Shown here: positions 26,045 through 34,888 of the stretch, piece after piece
Layout of the letters: the number at the start of each line of letters is the position of its first letter
Numbering within the stretch: position 1 is the stretch's first letter
NCBI RefSeq assembly: GCF_021440085.1
Contig: NZ_JAKCPW010000006.1
Span: 62,001 to 126,000, forward strand
Source of the DNA: Dyadobacter sp. CY261
GTDB taxonomy: Bacteria > Bacteroidota > Bacteroidia > Cytophagales > Spirosomataceae
Length of the DNA stretch: 64,000 nucleotides
Reading direction: 5' to 3'
Notes under the pieces: generated by a model
What the model was told of the DNA's origin: nothing
The model's input: the letters and a program-made list of their open reading frames with translations, nothing else
Databases searched by the model: none
Program-made: the position numbers and the translations under genes

Positions 26045-26833
26045 TTAAGCCAGCACAATCGCCGTTCCTGCACCCCCTGAAACCGCATTGGCCAACTCGT
26101 CCGCATGACATATGATCACTTGCTTAACACCCGAATGCAATGCCGCAAATGCGTTGTCCAGCTTGGGGATCATGCCTTTATTGATCACACCGGTCGATTT
26201 GTAGTCTTCGTAGGTAGCTGGAACCAACTTGCCGATCACAGCGTCGTCATCGTCCGGATCGGACAGCACGCCCTTTTTCTCGAAACAATATATAAGGTTG
26301 ACTTCGTATGCGCCCGACATCGCAACGGCAGTAGCGGAAGCCATCGTATCGGCATTGGTATTGAGGAGTAGTCCTTCGGCGCTGTACGTCAATGGCGCGA
26401 TAATGGGCGTAAGGCCGCTTGAAACGATAGCGTTGATCTGCTCGCCGTTGACGGCTTCGATGTCGCCGACAAATCCATAGTCGATGGTCTTGATCGGACG
26501 TTTCACAGAACGTATGATACCGCCGTCAGCACCGGTAAGTCCGATGGCATTGCAACTTTCGGCTTGAAGCTGCGCTACGAGGTTTTTGTTAACCAGTCCG
26601 CCGTAAACCATCGTCACCACGTCCAGCATCTGCTTGTCGGTAATGCGGCGGCCATCCACCATCTGTGTTTCGATCTGCAACTTCGCGGCGATTTGCGTAG
26701 CGACCTTTCCCCCTCCGTGGACGAGGATTTTGGGGGCATCGAGCTGGGCAAAAGCTTTGAGAAAACGGGCACATGCTTCCGGATTGTCGATCACATTACC
26801 GCCGATCTTGACTACAAATAAGGTCTGGGACAT
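26045..26833 (-). CDS. argB: Acetylglutamate kinase
   Basis: The 262-residue cytoplasmic enzyme phosphorylates N-acetylglutamate in arginine synthesis. The amino-acid-kinase fold shows the N-terminal VVKIGGNVID, the glycine-rich ILVHGGGKVATQIA, GLTGADGGIIRS and the C-terminal GMIPKLDNAFAAL. It is somewhat shorter than proteobacterial ArgB and matches the Bacteroidota size. It has its own promoter, is separated from argH by the susCD/haloperoxidase block, and no other arg gene is in the window. Confidence 0.93.
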   Translation of the reverse strand: MSQTLFVVKIGGNVIDNPEACARFLKAFAQLDAPKILVHGGGKVATQIAAKLQIETQMVDGRRITDKQMLDVVTMVYGGLVNKNLVAQLQAESCNAIGLTGADGGIIRSVKRPIKTIDYGFVGDIEAVNGEQINAIVSSGLTPIIAPLTYSAEGLLLNTNADTMASATAVAMSGAYEVNLIYCFEKKGVLSDPDDDDAVIGKLVPATYEDYKSTGVINKGMIPKLDNAFAALHSGVKQVIICHADELANAVSGGAGTAIVLA

Positions 26834-26868
26834 GTTAATAACTGTTAACTAATCTGAATTTGAGGCGA

Positions 26869-26899
26869 CAAAGGTAGCAGAATCGCGAATCGGTGGAAA
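26869..26899 (-). promoter_or_regulatory. Promoter of argB
   Basis: On the minus strand TTTC (26896-26899), 19 bp, then TACCTTTG (26869-26876) matches the Bacteroidota -33/-7 consensus TTTG-N19-TAnnTTTG with one mismatch. Transcription would start about 29 nt before the argB ATG. Confidence 0.58.
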
Positions 26900-26933
26900 G
26901 GGAATTTCAATTGATGAATTTTTTTATGAAAAT

Positions 26934-26941
26934 TACGTTCG
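26934..26941 (+). promoter_or_regulatory. Promoter -7 box candidate for the DsbD-like gene
   Basis: TACGTTCG matches TAnnTTTG at seven of eight positions, and ATTG lies 20 bp upstream as a possible -33 element. The leader would be about 70 nt. Confidence 0.3.
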
Positions 26942-27020
26942 TTAAGAAAGCTCTATCAAAATTATAGATTGATCGCCAGCCTCATTAACACAGGCCAAAG
27001 CAGATTTCCCCAAAAACATC

Positions 27021-29129
27021 ATGAAACGCGGTATTATACTCATTGTCAGCATTTGTCTCTTCCTGACCGGATTCGCGCAGGCGCAGGTCCAGAAAGCCAA
27101 GGCGCATTGGACTTACTCATTCTCCAAACCGGAAGTCAAAAAAGGCGAGTCCGTCGACCTGGTGTTTACTGCCATCATTGATAAGGACTGGTACATGTAC
27201 TCGTCAGATTTCGACCCGGACCTGGGGCCGATGCTAACGACATTTACCTTTGAAAAAAACAACACTTTCGAGGTTGTCGGCAAACTGAAACCACAGAACC
27301 CGAAGACTAAATTTGAAGAAGTATGGCAAGGTAATGTGCGCTATTTTGAAGGAAAGGGTGTTTTTAAACAAACCGTAAAAATCCTGGCCGACAATCCAGT
27401 TATCAAAGGAAGCTCGGAATACCAGACGTGCAGCCATGTCTCCGGTCTTTGCATTCCTGGCGGTGACGATTTCGAGTTCAAAGGCCTGAAGGTTACCGCT
27501 GCCAGCGCGGCCACAACCGAACAGCCGACGCTAGGCGCAGCCAAACCGGCGGTTGAACCCATTAAACCAGCGGTAGCAGCCGCGCAGCCGGCCGATACCG
27601 CGATAGCTGTAACAGCAAACGACATTCCCGCCACCACAGACACAGCCGCCGCTAAAGTGGCTGCTCCCGAAGCAACCCAAACGTCTTTTTCCGAAACACC
27701 CGACAGTGACGGTTCCCTATTAGGCTTCGCATTGGCCGCGTTCCTTTCCGGCCTTGTCGCATTGCTCACGCCATGCGTTTTCCCGATCATCCCGATGACG
27801 GTCAGCTTTTTCACCAACCAGGAAAAGGGCAAATTCAAAGCATTTTTATATGGCATTTCGATCGTTCTGATCTATACATTAATAGGTACGGTCGTTTCGC
27901 GGCTGAATGGCCCTGCATTTGCCAACTTCCTTAGCACGCACTGGTTGCCTAACCTGCTGTTTTTCGCCATTTTTATCACATTCGGATTGTCGTTTCTCGG
28001 ATTGTTCGAAATCGTGCTGCCAAGTGGTTTTGTCAATAAAATGGATCAGAAAGCCGATCAGGGCGGTTATGCCGGGGTTTTCTTTATGGCATTTACGCTC
28101 GTACTGGTTTCCTTCTCCTGTACCGGGCCAATTGTCGGCAGCTTGCTCGTTGCTTCGGCTGGCGGTGAAGTTGTGAAACCTATTGTGGGTATGGCGGCAT
28201 TTTCGGCGGCATTTGCCATTCCGTTCACTTCATTTGCATTGTTCCCGCAGTGGCTGAAATCGCTTCCAAAATCCGGCGGATGGCTGAATACCGTTAAGGT
28301 CGTTTTGGGCTTCCTGGAACTGGCGTTGGCGTTGAAATTTTTCAGCATTGCCGATCAGGTTTACCACTGGCATTTGCTGGATCGCGAGATTTACCTCGCA
28401 TTCTGGATCGTTATTTTCGCATTACTGGGCTTTTACCTGCTCGGAAAAATCCGCACGCCGCACGATTCGCCCATTGAAAAAGTAAGCGTTCCACGGTTGC
28501 TGCTTTCCATTATCACCTTTACATTCGTCGTCTACATGCTCCCCGGCATGTGGGGCGCGCCGTTGAAAGCATTGGCCGGTTACCTGCCGCCACAATCGAC
28601 TTTGGATTTTGACCTAAACAAAAGAACTGCCGGTGCAGCGCCATCCGGCATCTCTGCCGAATCCCGCAAATACGCAGACCTATTCCATTTACCGCACGAA
28701 CTTGCAGGCTTCTTCGATTATCAGGAAGCATTGGCCTATGCCAAAAAGGTGAACAAACCAGTATTCATCGACTTCACCGGCCACGGCTGCGTCAACTGCC
28801 GCGAAATGGAAGCCCGGGTGTGGGTTGATCCTGCCGTGCTGCAGCGCCTCAACAACGATTACGTGATCGTCGCGCTGTATGTGGATGACAAAACCGAGTT
28901 GCCTGAATCGCAATGGTATACTTCGAAATACGACAACAAAGTCAAAAAAACCATCGGCGCCCAAAATGCCGATCTGCAAATCGTAAAATATAACAACAAT
29001 GCTCAGCCGCATTACTGCCTGGTAGATCACCAAGGCAACCTGCTGGTAGCTCCCAAAAACTACGATCTCGATCCCGCGAAGTTTGCGGCGTTTCTGGATA
29101 GCGGGAAGGCAGCGTTTGGGAAGAAGTAG
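27021..29129 (+). CDS. dsbD: Thiol:disulfide interchange protein DsbD (CcdA plus thioredoxin)
   Basis: The 702-residue inner-membrane protein moves reducing power from cytoplasmic thioredoxin to the periplasm. It has a signal peptide (1-22) and an N-terminal DsbD-alpha domain at about 30-155 with the cysteine pair in TCSHVSGLCIPG. An Ala/Pro/Thr-rich linker (about 160-225) follows, then a CcdA-like membrane domain with paired cysteine motifs TPCVFPIIPMT and VSFSCTGPIVG. The C-terminal thioredoxin domain has active site GCVNC near residue 590. All three functional modules are present and complete. It stands alone between argB and the glutaminase-like gene, on the plus strand. Confidence 0.92.
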   Translation: MKRGIILIVSICLFLTGFAQAQVQKAKAHWTYSFSKPEVKKGESVDLVFTAIIDKDWYMYSSDFDPDLGPMLTTFTFEKNNTFEVVGKLKPQNPKTKFEEVWQGNVRYFEGKGVFKQTVKILADNPVIKGSSEYQTCSHVSGLCIPGGDDFEFKGLKVTAASAATTEQPTLGAAKPAVEPIKPAVAAAQPADTAIAVTANDIPATTDTAAAKVAAPEATQTSFSETPDSDGSLLGFALAAFLSGLVALLTPCVFPIIPMTVSFFTNQEKGKFKAFLYGISIVLIYTLIGTVVSRLNGPAFANFLSTHWLPNLLFFAIFITFGLSFLGLFEIVLPSGFVNKMDQKADQGGYAGVFFMAFTLVLVSFSCTGPIVGSLLVASAGGEVVKPIVGMAAFSAAFAIPFTSFALFPQWLKSLPKSGGWLNTVKVVLGFLELALALKFFSIADQVYHWHLLDREIYLAFWIVIFALLGFYLLGKIRTPHDSPIEKVSVPRLLLSIITFTFVVYMLPGMWGAPLKALAGYLPPQSTLDFDLNKRTAGAAPSGISAESRKYADLFHLPHELAGFFDYQEALAYAKKVNKPVFIDFTGHGCVNCREMEARVWVDPAVLQRLNNDYVIVALYVDDKTELPESQWYTSKYDNKVKKTIGAQNADLQIVKYNNNAQPHYCLVDHQGNLLVAPKNYDLDPAKFAAFLDSGKAAFGKK

Positions 29130-29243
29130 ATGTTGGAACTTGTGGCACCTGGGCAAATTTTCTTCACTATTTGCTCTATTTAGAACTTATCCCCTATCAT
29201 TACGGGATTTTCTAATACTATTTCCACAAAACCGACCGAAACT

Positions 29244-31727
29244 ATGCTCAAACGCTGGCTTACCGCGCTGACGCTACTCACCACCACAACGATCTTTGCC
29301 CAATCTATCCGACCGCCTGCTACCCCCCTGGTGACCGTCGACCCTTACACCAGCGTTTGGTCCTTCGGCGACCAGCTTGCAGGCTCCGTCACCAGGCACT
29401 GGACCGGCAAGCCGCACCCGATGGATGGCCTTATCCGCGTCGACGGTAAAACTTACCGCTTTCTGGGCGCAGCAACGGCCGAAATGAAAACCATCTTGCC
29501 CACGGCCAAACAGGAAGCCTACACCGCCAAATTCACGATCACGAAACCGGACCCCAAATGGTGGTTCAAAGACGGCTATAATATCAGCACCTGGAAACAG
29601 GGCCCCGCGCCATTCGGCACGCACGACCGCAACGATGCTATGCTGAAAGGCGGCACCGAATTCCCGCAGGAACTCTGGTATCGCCGGGAATTCAACCTTG
29701 CTAATGTCGATTTTGAAAAGCCCGTCCTGAATATCTTTCATGATGATGATGTCCAGGTGTTCATCAACGGCGTTCCCGCATTTGACTGCGCGCCTTGCTT
29801 TACGGGTGATTATGAATTCAAGCCCATCAGCCCAGCGGCGGCCAAAGCATTGAAGAAAGGGAAGAACACCCTGGCTGCTTATGTAAAAAATGGCGCTGGG
29901 CCGGGGTACATTGACATTGGTTTGTCAGACGAAATTGCTCCAAAAGGTGCCGACGCCGTCGCACCGGCGAAGCAGACAGGCTTTGAAATGAAGGCAACGC
30001 AATCCATATATCGTTTCGATGCAGGTGCCGTACAATTGACGGTGCGGTTTGTGGCTCCGCTCATTGCAAAGGATATGGACTTGCTTTCCCGTCCGGTCAA
30101 CTACGTCGTTTATGAGGTAAAATCTGCCGACGGCAAAAAGCATGAGGTAAGCATCCTGAATTCCGTTTCCGGACTTTGGGCTACCAATGACGGCAGCCAG
30201 TCGGTAACCGGCAAGGAAGCCACGCAGGACGGCCTTACGACATTGTCATTGGCGAATGCAGTTCAAAATCAGCTCGTTAGAAAAGGCGACGACGTCCGCA
30301 TTGACTGGGGCCAGGCCTACCTTTCGGCTCCGCAAGGCACTGTAAAAGGCTCGGCAATCGGCTTATCGACCGATATTATCAAAGAATTCGCTGCAAAAGG
30401 CACGCTCAGCGTCGATCAGGCCGGAGCAGCTCCCGCCGACACGAAATCGATGGGCCTCGTATTGAATGCAGGCAAAATAGGATCGGAACTCAAAACACTG
30501 CACGCATTGCTGGCTTATGACGACGGCTTTTCGGTCCAATATTTTGGTCAAAATCTTCGTCCGTGGTGGAACCGCGAAGGTAACAAAACCATTGCCGGGG
30601 AGCTGAAAAACGCAGAAGCGGATTTTGCCAAAATTCTCCAATCCTGCGAAGAAACGGACAAGACTATTTACGACGACGCATTCAAAGCCGGTGGCAAACA
30701 ATATGCCGAGCTTTGCGTATTGGCATACCGTCAGGCCATTTCTGCCCACAAACTCGTAGCTGATCCATCCGGCACGCCTTTGTTTTTCTCCAAAGAGAAT
30801 TTCAGCAACGGTTCTATTGGAACGGTTGATATAACTTACCCATCGGCACCTTTATTTCTTCTCTACAACCCTACCTTGCTCAAAGGCATGATGGAACCTA
30901 TTTTCCATTATTCCGAAAGCGGGAAATGGACCAAGCCCTTCGCCGCGCACGACGTGGGTACCTATCCCCTCGCGAACGGGCAGACCTACGGCGAGGACAT
31001 GCCCGTGGAAGAATCCGGCAATATGCTCATCCTCACTTACGCCATTAGCAAAGCCGAGGGCAATGCGGATTTTGCCAAAAAGCATTGGAAAATGCTCAGC
31101 GTCTGGGCCAATTACCTGAAAAAAGAAGGTTTCGATCCTGCCAACCAGCTTTGCACCGACGATTTCGCCGGACATTTGGCCCGTAATACCAACTTGTCGA
31201 TCAAAGCGATTATGGGCCTCGCCTCCTACGCCAAACTTGCCGAGCAACTTGGCGATTCAAAAGAGGCGACTGAGGTAAATGCATTAACCAAGGACTTCGC
31301 TCAAAAATGGGTGAAGATGGCCGCCGACGGTGATCACTACGCTTTGACTTTCGACAAAAAAGGCACTTGGAGCCAGAAATACAACCTCGTCTGGGACAAG
31401 CTCCTGGTTCTCAATGTATTTCCAAAAACAGTAGCCCAAAAGGAAATCGCCTATTACCTCACCAAACAACAACCTTTCGGCCTCCCGCTCGACAGCCGCA
31501 AGAGCTACTCAAAATCCGACTGGATCATGTGGACGGCGACATTAGCCGAAAAACCGGAGGATTTCCAGGCATTGATCCAGCCTATTTACAAATACGCAAA
31601 TGGCACGACCGACCGCATTCCACTTTCGGACTGGCATGAAACTACCAATGGCAAGTCGGTTGGGTTTCGTGCCCGATCTGTCGTTGGTGGGTATTGGATG
31701 AAGGTGCTTGGGGAGAGGTGGAAGTAA
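29244..31727 (+). CDS. Secreted glutaminase A-like protein (DUF4964/DUF5127/DUF4965/DUF1793)
   Basis: The 827-residue product has a signal peptide (1-19). It follows the architecture of fungal/bacterial glutaminase GtaA relatives: an N-terminal PPATPLVTVDPYTSVWSFGD block, a jelly-roll insertion at about 90-220 (LWYRREFNLANVDFEKPVLN), a DUF5127 region, then the helical (alpha/alpha)6 part with SYAKLAEQLG and the family signatures VEESGNMLILTYAI and GLPLDSRKSYSKSDW. The fold is glycoside-hydrolase-like. Glutaminase activity is known only for some members, so the substrate here is uncertain. It ends just before a long REP-like palindrome. Confidence 0.83.
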   Translation: MLKRWLTALTLLTTTTIFAQSIRPPATPLVTVDPYTSVWSFGDQLAGSVTRHWTGKPHPMDGLIRVDGKTYRFLGAATAEMKTILPTAKQEAYTAKFTITKPDPKWWFKDGYNISTWKQGPAPFGTHDRNDAMLKGGTEFPQELWYRREFNLANVDFEKPVLNIFHDDDVQVFINGVPAFDCAPCFTGDYEFKPISPAAAKALKKGKNTLAAYVKNGAGPGYIDIGLSDEIAPKGADAVAPAKQTGFEMKATQSIYRFDAGAVQLTVRFVAPLIAKDMDLLSRPVNYVVYEVKSADGKKHEVSILNSVSGLWATNDGSQSVTGKEATQDGLTTLSLANAVQNQLVRKGDDVRIDWGQAYLSAPQGTVKGSAIGLSTDIIKEFAAKGTLSVDQAGAAPADTKSMGLVLNAGKIGSELKTLHALLAYDDGFSVQYFGQNLRPWWNREGNKTIAGELKNAEADFAKILQSCEETDKTIYDDAFKAGGKQYAELCVLAYRQAISAHKLVADPSGTPLFFSKENFSNGSIGTVDITYPSAPLFLLYNPTLLKGMMEPIFHYSESGKWTKPFAAHDVGTYPLANGQTYGEDMPVEESGNMLILTYAISKAEGNADFAKKHWKMLSVWANYLKKEGFDPANQLCTDDFAGHLARNTNLSIKAIMGLASYAKLAEQLGDSKEATEVNALTKDFAQKWVKMAADGDHYALTFDKKGTWSQKYNLVWDKLLVLNVFPKTVAQKEIAYYLTKQQPFGLPLDSRKSYSKSDWIMWTATLAEKPEDFQALIQPIYKYANGTTDRIPLSDWHETTNGKSVGFRARSVVGGYWMKVLGERWK

Positions 31728-31742
31728 TAATGAGTTAGGTCA

Positions 31743-31808
31743 ATGTCGCCCTGAGCGAAGTCGAAGAGCATCTCGCATGGAGCCCTTCGACTTCGCTCAG
31801 GGCGACAT
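31743..31808. repeat. REP-like palindrome 1
   Basis: Two perfect 24-bp arms (31743-31766 and 31785-31808), with core CTGAGCGAAGTCGAAG, enclose an 18-nt loop containing CATCTCGCAT. It lies between convergent genes, so it can also end transcription on both strands. Palindromes with this core are widespread in Bacteroidota intergenic DNA and are thought to be spread by RAYT-type transposases. Confidence 0.85.
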
Positions 31809-31830
31809 CCCCAGACAGCCTGAAACCATC

Positions 31831-32610
31831 TCAAAAATCATAACTAACACCATCCGGCAGCGCCTCCACGGCAACTTTCATCCATTTGCCTTTGATTTTG
31901 ATCACTACAATGTCGCGATCTTTGTCGTAGAAGATTGTCCCGTCCCCGCCGTTTTTTAATTCTTTGTAATTGACATATTTGGCATCCGCATCTGCATTTT
32001 GTTCGTCGTCACCGGCCGGTTTCGTAGTTGAAATATCTTCTTTTCCAATGGCGCCGAGGGTTAATGCATTGCTCAGTTTAAGCGAACCGTAGAATAATGC
32101 CTTGTCGCGCCCGAACATAAAAGAATGCTGCCGGACGTCGGAGCCGATTTTAAACCAGTTGTAGGCTGTTTCGTCGTGGTTATAGACCGTGGAATAATAG
32201 TAAAGCTCCGCCACTGGCCGCTCGGCCTCCACATGTTTGTTGACAAGCATGGTAATGCGGGATCTATCGTCTTTGGCATACCCCTCAAACACATGATACC
32301 CCCACCGCTTCCGGTTCCGCTCCTCCGCATTGCCCCGGACCTGGATCATGTACGGCGTGCTCAGGATACCGTCTATAGTGGTGTACATGGGTGTTTTGCT
32401 TGGTGCAAATCCAAAGCTGTATCCCCGCTCCTTCCATCGAAACCACGTCGTATCGATATCGGAGCGCAGCTCTATCCGGTGGAGTTCTGATTGTTCGCTC
32501 CCCTTTATGAATTGGATGTGGCGGTTTTGCAGGCTGGCATCAGGCGTTTGTTGGGCGTGGGCGACAAAACAGGGAATAGCCATCAGCCCTAAGAAAAAGT
32601 ATGCTTTCAT
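31831..32610 (-). CDS. Secreted protein of unknown function
   Basis: The 259-residue product has a clean signal peptide (MKAYFFLGLMAIPCFVAHAQ) and no membrane segment afterwards. It is rich in beta-strand-like aromatic stretches (WFRWKERGYSFGFAPSK, AELYYYSTVYNHDETAYNWF). Near residues 200-212 it has an acidic, poorly structured patch (AGDDEQNADADAK). I do not recognise the family. It is monocistronic and converges on the glutaminase-like gene across REP-like palindrome 1. Confidence 0.7.
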   Translation of the reverse strand: MKAYFFLGLMAIPCFVAHAQQTPDASLQNRHIQFIKGSEQSELHRIELRSDIDTTWFRWKERGYSFGFAPSKTPMYTTIDGILSTPYMIQVRGNAEERNRKRWGYHVFEGYAKDDRSRITMLVNKHVEAERPVAELYYYSTVYNHDETAYNWFKIGSDVRQHSFMFGRDKALFYGSLKLSNALTLGAIGKEDISTTKPAGDDEQNADADAKYVNYKELKNGGDGTIFYDKDRDIVVIKIKGKWMKVAVEALPDGVSYDF

Positions 32611-32707
32611 GTTAGTTATATATCGTCAGTTAAGTCCTGGCCATTGCTTGTCGACAGTTACCGCAGGCTGTCTGGCTCCTTTCCGTCGGCCGCTCAACCC
32701 TTGTCAT

Positions 32708-32745
32708 CCGTGTAAATTTAACGCCTGATGTTAAATCTGCAAGGA
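32708..32745. repeat. Degenerate copy of the 39-bp palindrome found before the DUF4143 gene
   Basis: This segment matches 33648-33686 at 33 of 39 positions and keeps the order TGTAAATTTAAC, a 7-nt loop, GTTAAAT and AAGGA. Its two arms have three mismatches, so it is a decayed palindrome. The two copies flank the toxin-antitoxin genes directly. Confidence 0.72.
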
Positions 32746-32863
32746 TAAATGCCGATCAATCATTGATTTAAGACCGTCTGCTCATTGCCTATCCGAAGTT
32801 AGGTTAATGGAGATAACTACAAGCCTTTTACTGTAATAAGTCAAATGTAGGGCTTGATAAATA

Positions 32864-32879
32864 TTAAGTTATAACTTAA
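32864..32879. promoter_or_regulatory. 16-bp perfect palindrome, likely operator of the toxin-antitoxin module
   Basis: TTAAGTTATAACTTAA is perfectly symmetrical and ends 4 bp before the first codon of the toxin-like gene. An XRE-type antitoxin is encoded second in the same operon, and such antitoxins commonly repress their own promoter through a palindrome of this size. Confidence 0.6.
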
Positions 32880-32883
32880 CTTT

Positions 32884-33294
32884 ATGTCGAAATTCAGCAT
32901 TCGTTTATCTGACAAAATATCACCCGCCCCGATCAAGCTATTTAAGCTAGTCACGAACAAAACTTGCCAAATCGATGATTTTGAGGCGAGAATTTGTCGG
33001 GAAGGTGGTCTCGATCGGGAGGTAGACAAAATATATGCGGTGCTTGATAAGGTTTGCAACCTGAAAATGCTCCCCAAGACTATGTTTCGACTCATCCAGC
33101 TTAGGGACTTACCTTATCAACTGTACGAGGCCAAAAGCGCGAACCTGCGGTTTTACCTGATCAAGCTTGAAAAAACAGGCAAGGTAATTCTCCTGGGCGG
33201 CCGTAAGAGCAATCAGAAAGCAGATTTAAAAAGCTTAGTAAAGCTGGTCAAAAACATTCATTTCGAAGGTATATCAAATATAAACAATCCATGA
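32884..33294 (+). CDS. RelE/HigB-like toxin candidate (first gene of a toxin-antitoxin pair)
   Basis: The 136-residue basic protein has no signal peptide. Its C-terminal half (YQLYEAKSANLRFYLIKLEK and KVILLGGRKSNQKADLKSLV) resembles the beta-sheet core and final helix of RelE/HigB-type mRNA interferases or Gp49-like toxins. The stop overlaps the start of an XRE-type helix-turn-helix gene (ATGA at 33291-33294), the toxin-first order typical of HigBA-like modules. Family assignment rests on length, context and local pattern rather than a clear motif. It is preceded by a 16-bp operator-like palindrome. Confidence 0.6.
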   Translation: MSKFSIRLSDKISPAPIKLFKLVTNKTCQIDDFEARICREGGLDREVDKIYAVLDKVCNLKMLPKTMFRLIQLRDLPYQLYEAKSANLRFYLIKLEKTGKVILLGGRKSNQKADLKSLVKLVKNIHFEGISNINNP

Positions 33295-33644
33295 GAACGC
33301 GCGAAGATCTTTTAAAAAGCTCCACTTACTGGCTAACCGGTGTCCAAATTGAAGTTTTCAATCTACTCAACACTTATATGGAAGAAAACAATCTGACCCA
33401 AAGACAGGTCGCTGAGAAGTTGAATGTCTCTCCTTCCTACGTGTCACAGATTCTGAATGGGAATTTCAATTTTACGATCTCGAAGCTTATTGAACTTGCT
33501 TTACTGGTTGGAAAAGCGCCAATTATTCAGTTCGAGACGATTGAGCAGATTTTAAAAGCTGAGGCTATTCAAATGAAGGCAGAGCGTACATTGAAGAGGA
33601 AAAAAAGCGCAGATTTGATTAGGTCAAAAGTGGAAATTGCGTGA
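33291..33644 (+). CDS. XRE-family helix-turn-helix antitoxin
   Basis: The 117-residue protein has a Cro/CI-type helix-turn-helix at about residues 34-75 (NLTQRQVAEKLNVSPSYVSQ then ILNGNFNFTISKLIELALLV). The basic tail (AERTLKRKKSADLIRSKVE) may contact the partner or DNA. It overlaps the upstream toxin-like gene by 4 bp and so is translationally coupled. It probably neutralises that toxin and represses the operon at the palindrome at 32864-32879. Confidence 0.78.
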   Translation: MRTREDLLKSSTYWLTGVQIEVFNLLNTYMEENNLTQRQVAEKLNVSPSYVSQILNGNFNFTISKLIELALLVGKAPIIQFETIEQILKAEAIQMKAERTLKRKKSADLIRSKVEIA

Positions 33645-33647
33645 ATA

Positions 33648-33686
33648 TCCTTGTAAATTGAACGCTCGATGTTAAATTTACAAGGA
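33648..33686. repeat. 39-bp palindrome abutting the start of the DUF4143 gene
   Basis: The arms TCCTTGTAAATT (33648-33659) and AATTTACAAGGA (33675-33686) are perfectly complementary, and the symmetry continues inward with one mismatch to a 7-nt loop. The right arm runs straight into the ATG at 33686, so a transcript would hide the start codon in a hairpin. The sister copy is at 32708-32745. Confidence 0.78.
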
Positions 33687-34864
33687 TGATTATAAGAGAT
33701 GCACAAATTGAAATACTTAATTCGCTGAAAGAATTTCCAGCAGTAGGCATTCTCGGTCCCAGGCAAATTGGTAAAACAACACTTGCGTTTCAAATCGCCG
33801 AGACGATTTCTCCCGAGCCTATTTACCTCGATCTGGAATCTCCGTCAGACGTCGCCCAACTTAGCGAGTCCGAATTATATTTCGAGAAATATGCTGACAG
33901 AACCATTATCCTGGACGAAATCCAACGAACGCCAGAAATATTCGCAGTCCTCCGGGGAGTCATCGACAAGCGTCGCCGCGCAGGAAGGCGTACTGGCCAA
34001 TTCCTGATTCTCGGCTCCGCTTCGCTCGATCTCTTGCAACAATCCTCAGAAAGTCTTGCCGGCCGCATTGCGTACACCCGCCTTCCCGGCATTAAAGCGA
34101 CAGAAATCGATGCGAACGATCAGGACAAGCTCTGGATACGTGGTGGGTCTCCCGACAGTTTTCTCGCCTCGAACGACTCTGCTAGTTTCGAATGGCGGCA
34201 AAACCTGATCACGACTTATCTTGAACGAGACATTCCACAATTCGGATTCAAAATCCCGGCCATGGTACTCCGCAACTTCTGGACAATGCTTGCCAATTCG
34301 CAGGGCGGAATTGCCAACCTCAGTCGTATAGCCGCAGGATTAGGCATCAGCGTACCCACAGCTACACGCTACCTGGATCTGCTGGAAGACTTATTTCTCG
34401 TCCGAAAACTTCAACCGTGGTCGGCCAATATCGGCAAACGGCTCGTCCGCACGCCCAAAATCTACATTCGCGATAGCGGCATTACCCATACATTGCTCAA
34501 AATCAGAAACCAGGAGGACTTGCTCGGACATCCCGTTCTGGGTGGAAGCTGGGAAGGGTTCATCATTGAAAACCTGATCGCCATGCTACCTTCATGGGTC
34601 ACACCCTATTATTACCGCACGGCAGCGGGTGCTGAAATCGATCTGGTGCTGGAAATCAATCATCAGACCAGGGTTGCTATTGAGATCAAAAGGTCTCTTA
34701 CTCCGGCGTTAAGCAGGGGATTTACTACTGGATGTGAGGATATTCAAGCATCGCACAAGTATTTTGTGTATCCTGGGCAGACCAGTTATGTTATTTCGAA
34801 AGATGTGAATGTGGTGCCGTTGGTGGAGATGATGGGGATTGTGAAAAAGCTAATCATCCCATAA
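33686..34864 (+). CDS. AAA+ ATPase with DUF4143 domain
   Basis: The 392-residue protein has an N-terminal AAA_14 domain with Walker A GPRQIGKTTL (24-33), Walker B RTIILDEIQR near 73-82 and a sensor-like FLILGSASLDLL. A C-terminal DUF4143 domain at about 190-345 ends with the restriction-nuclease-like EIDLVLEINHQTRVAIEIKR. The family is abundant and mobile in bacteria, and its physiological role is not established. The ATG at 33686 gives the usual N-terminus but is contiguous with a palindrome and has no spaced ribosome-binding site. The gene is 41 bp after the antitoxin, on the same strand. Confidence 0.87.
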   Translation: MIIRDAQIEILNSLKEFPAVGILGPRQIGKTTLAFQIAETISPEPIYLDLESPSDVAQLSESELYFEKYADRTIILDEIQRTPEIFAVLRGVIDKRRRAGRRTGQFLILGSASLDLLQQSSESLAGRIAYTRLPGIKATEIDANDQDKLWIRGGSPDSFLASNDSASFEWRQNLITTYLERDIPQFGFKIPAMVLRNFWTMLANSQGGIANLSRIAAGLGISVPTATRYLDLLEDLFLVRKLQPWSANIGKRLVRTPKIYIRDSGITHTLLKIRNQEDLLGHPVLGGSWEGFIIENLIAMLPSWVTPYYYRTAAGAEIDLVLEINHQTRVAIEIKRSLTPALSRGFTTGCEDIQASHKYFVYPGQTSYVISKDVNVVPLVEMMGIVKKLIIP

Positions 34865-34888
34865 TTCATATTATTTATAAGAGTCGGT

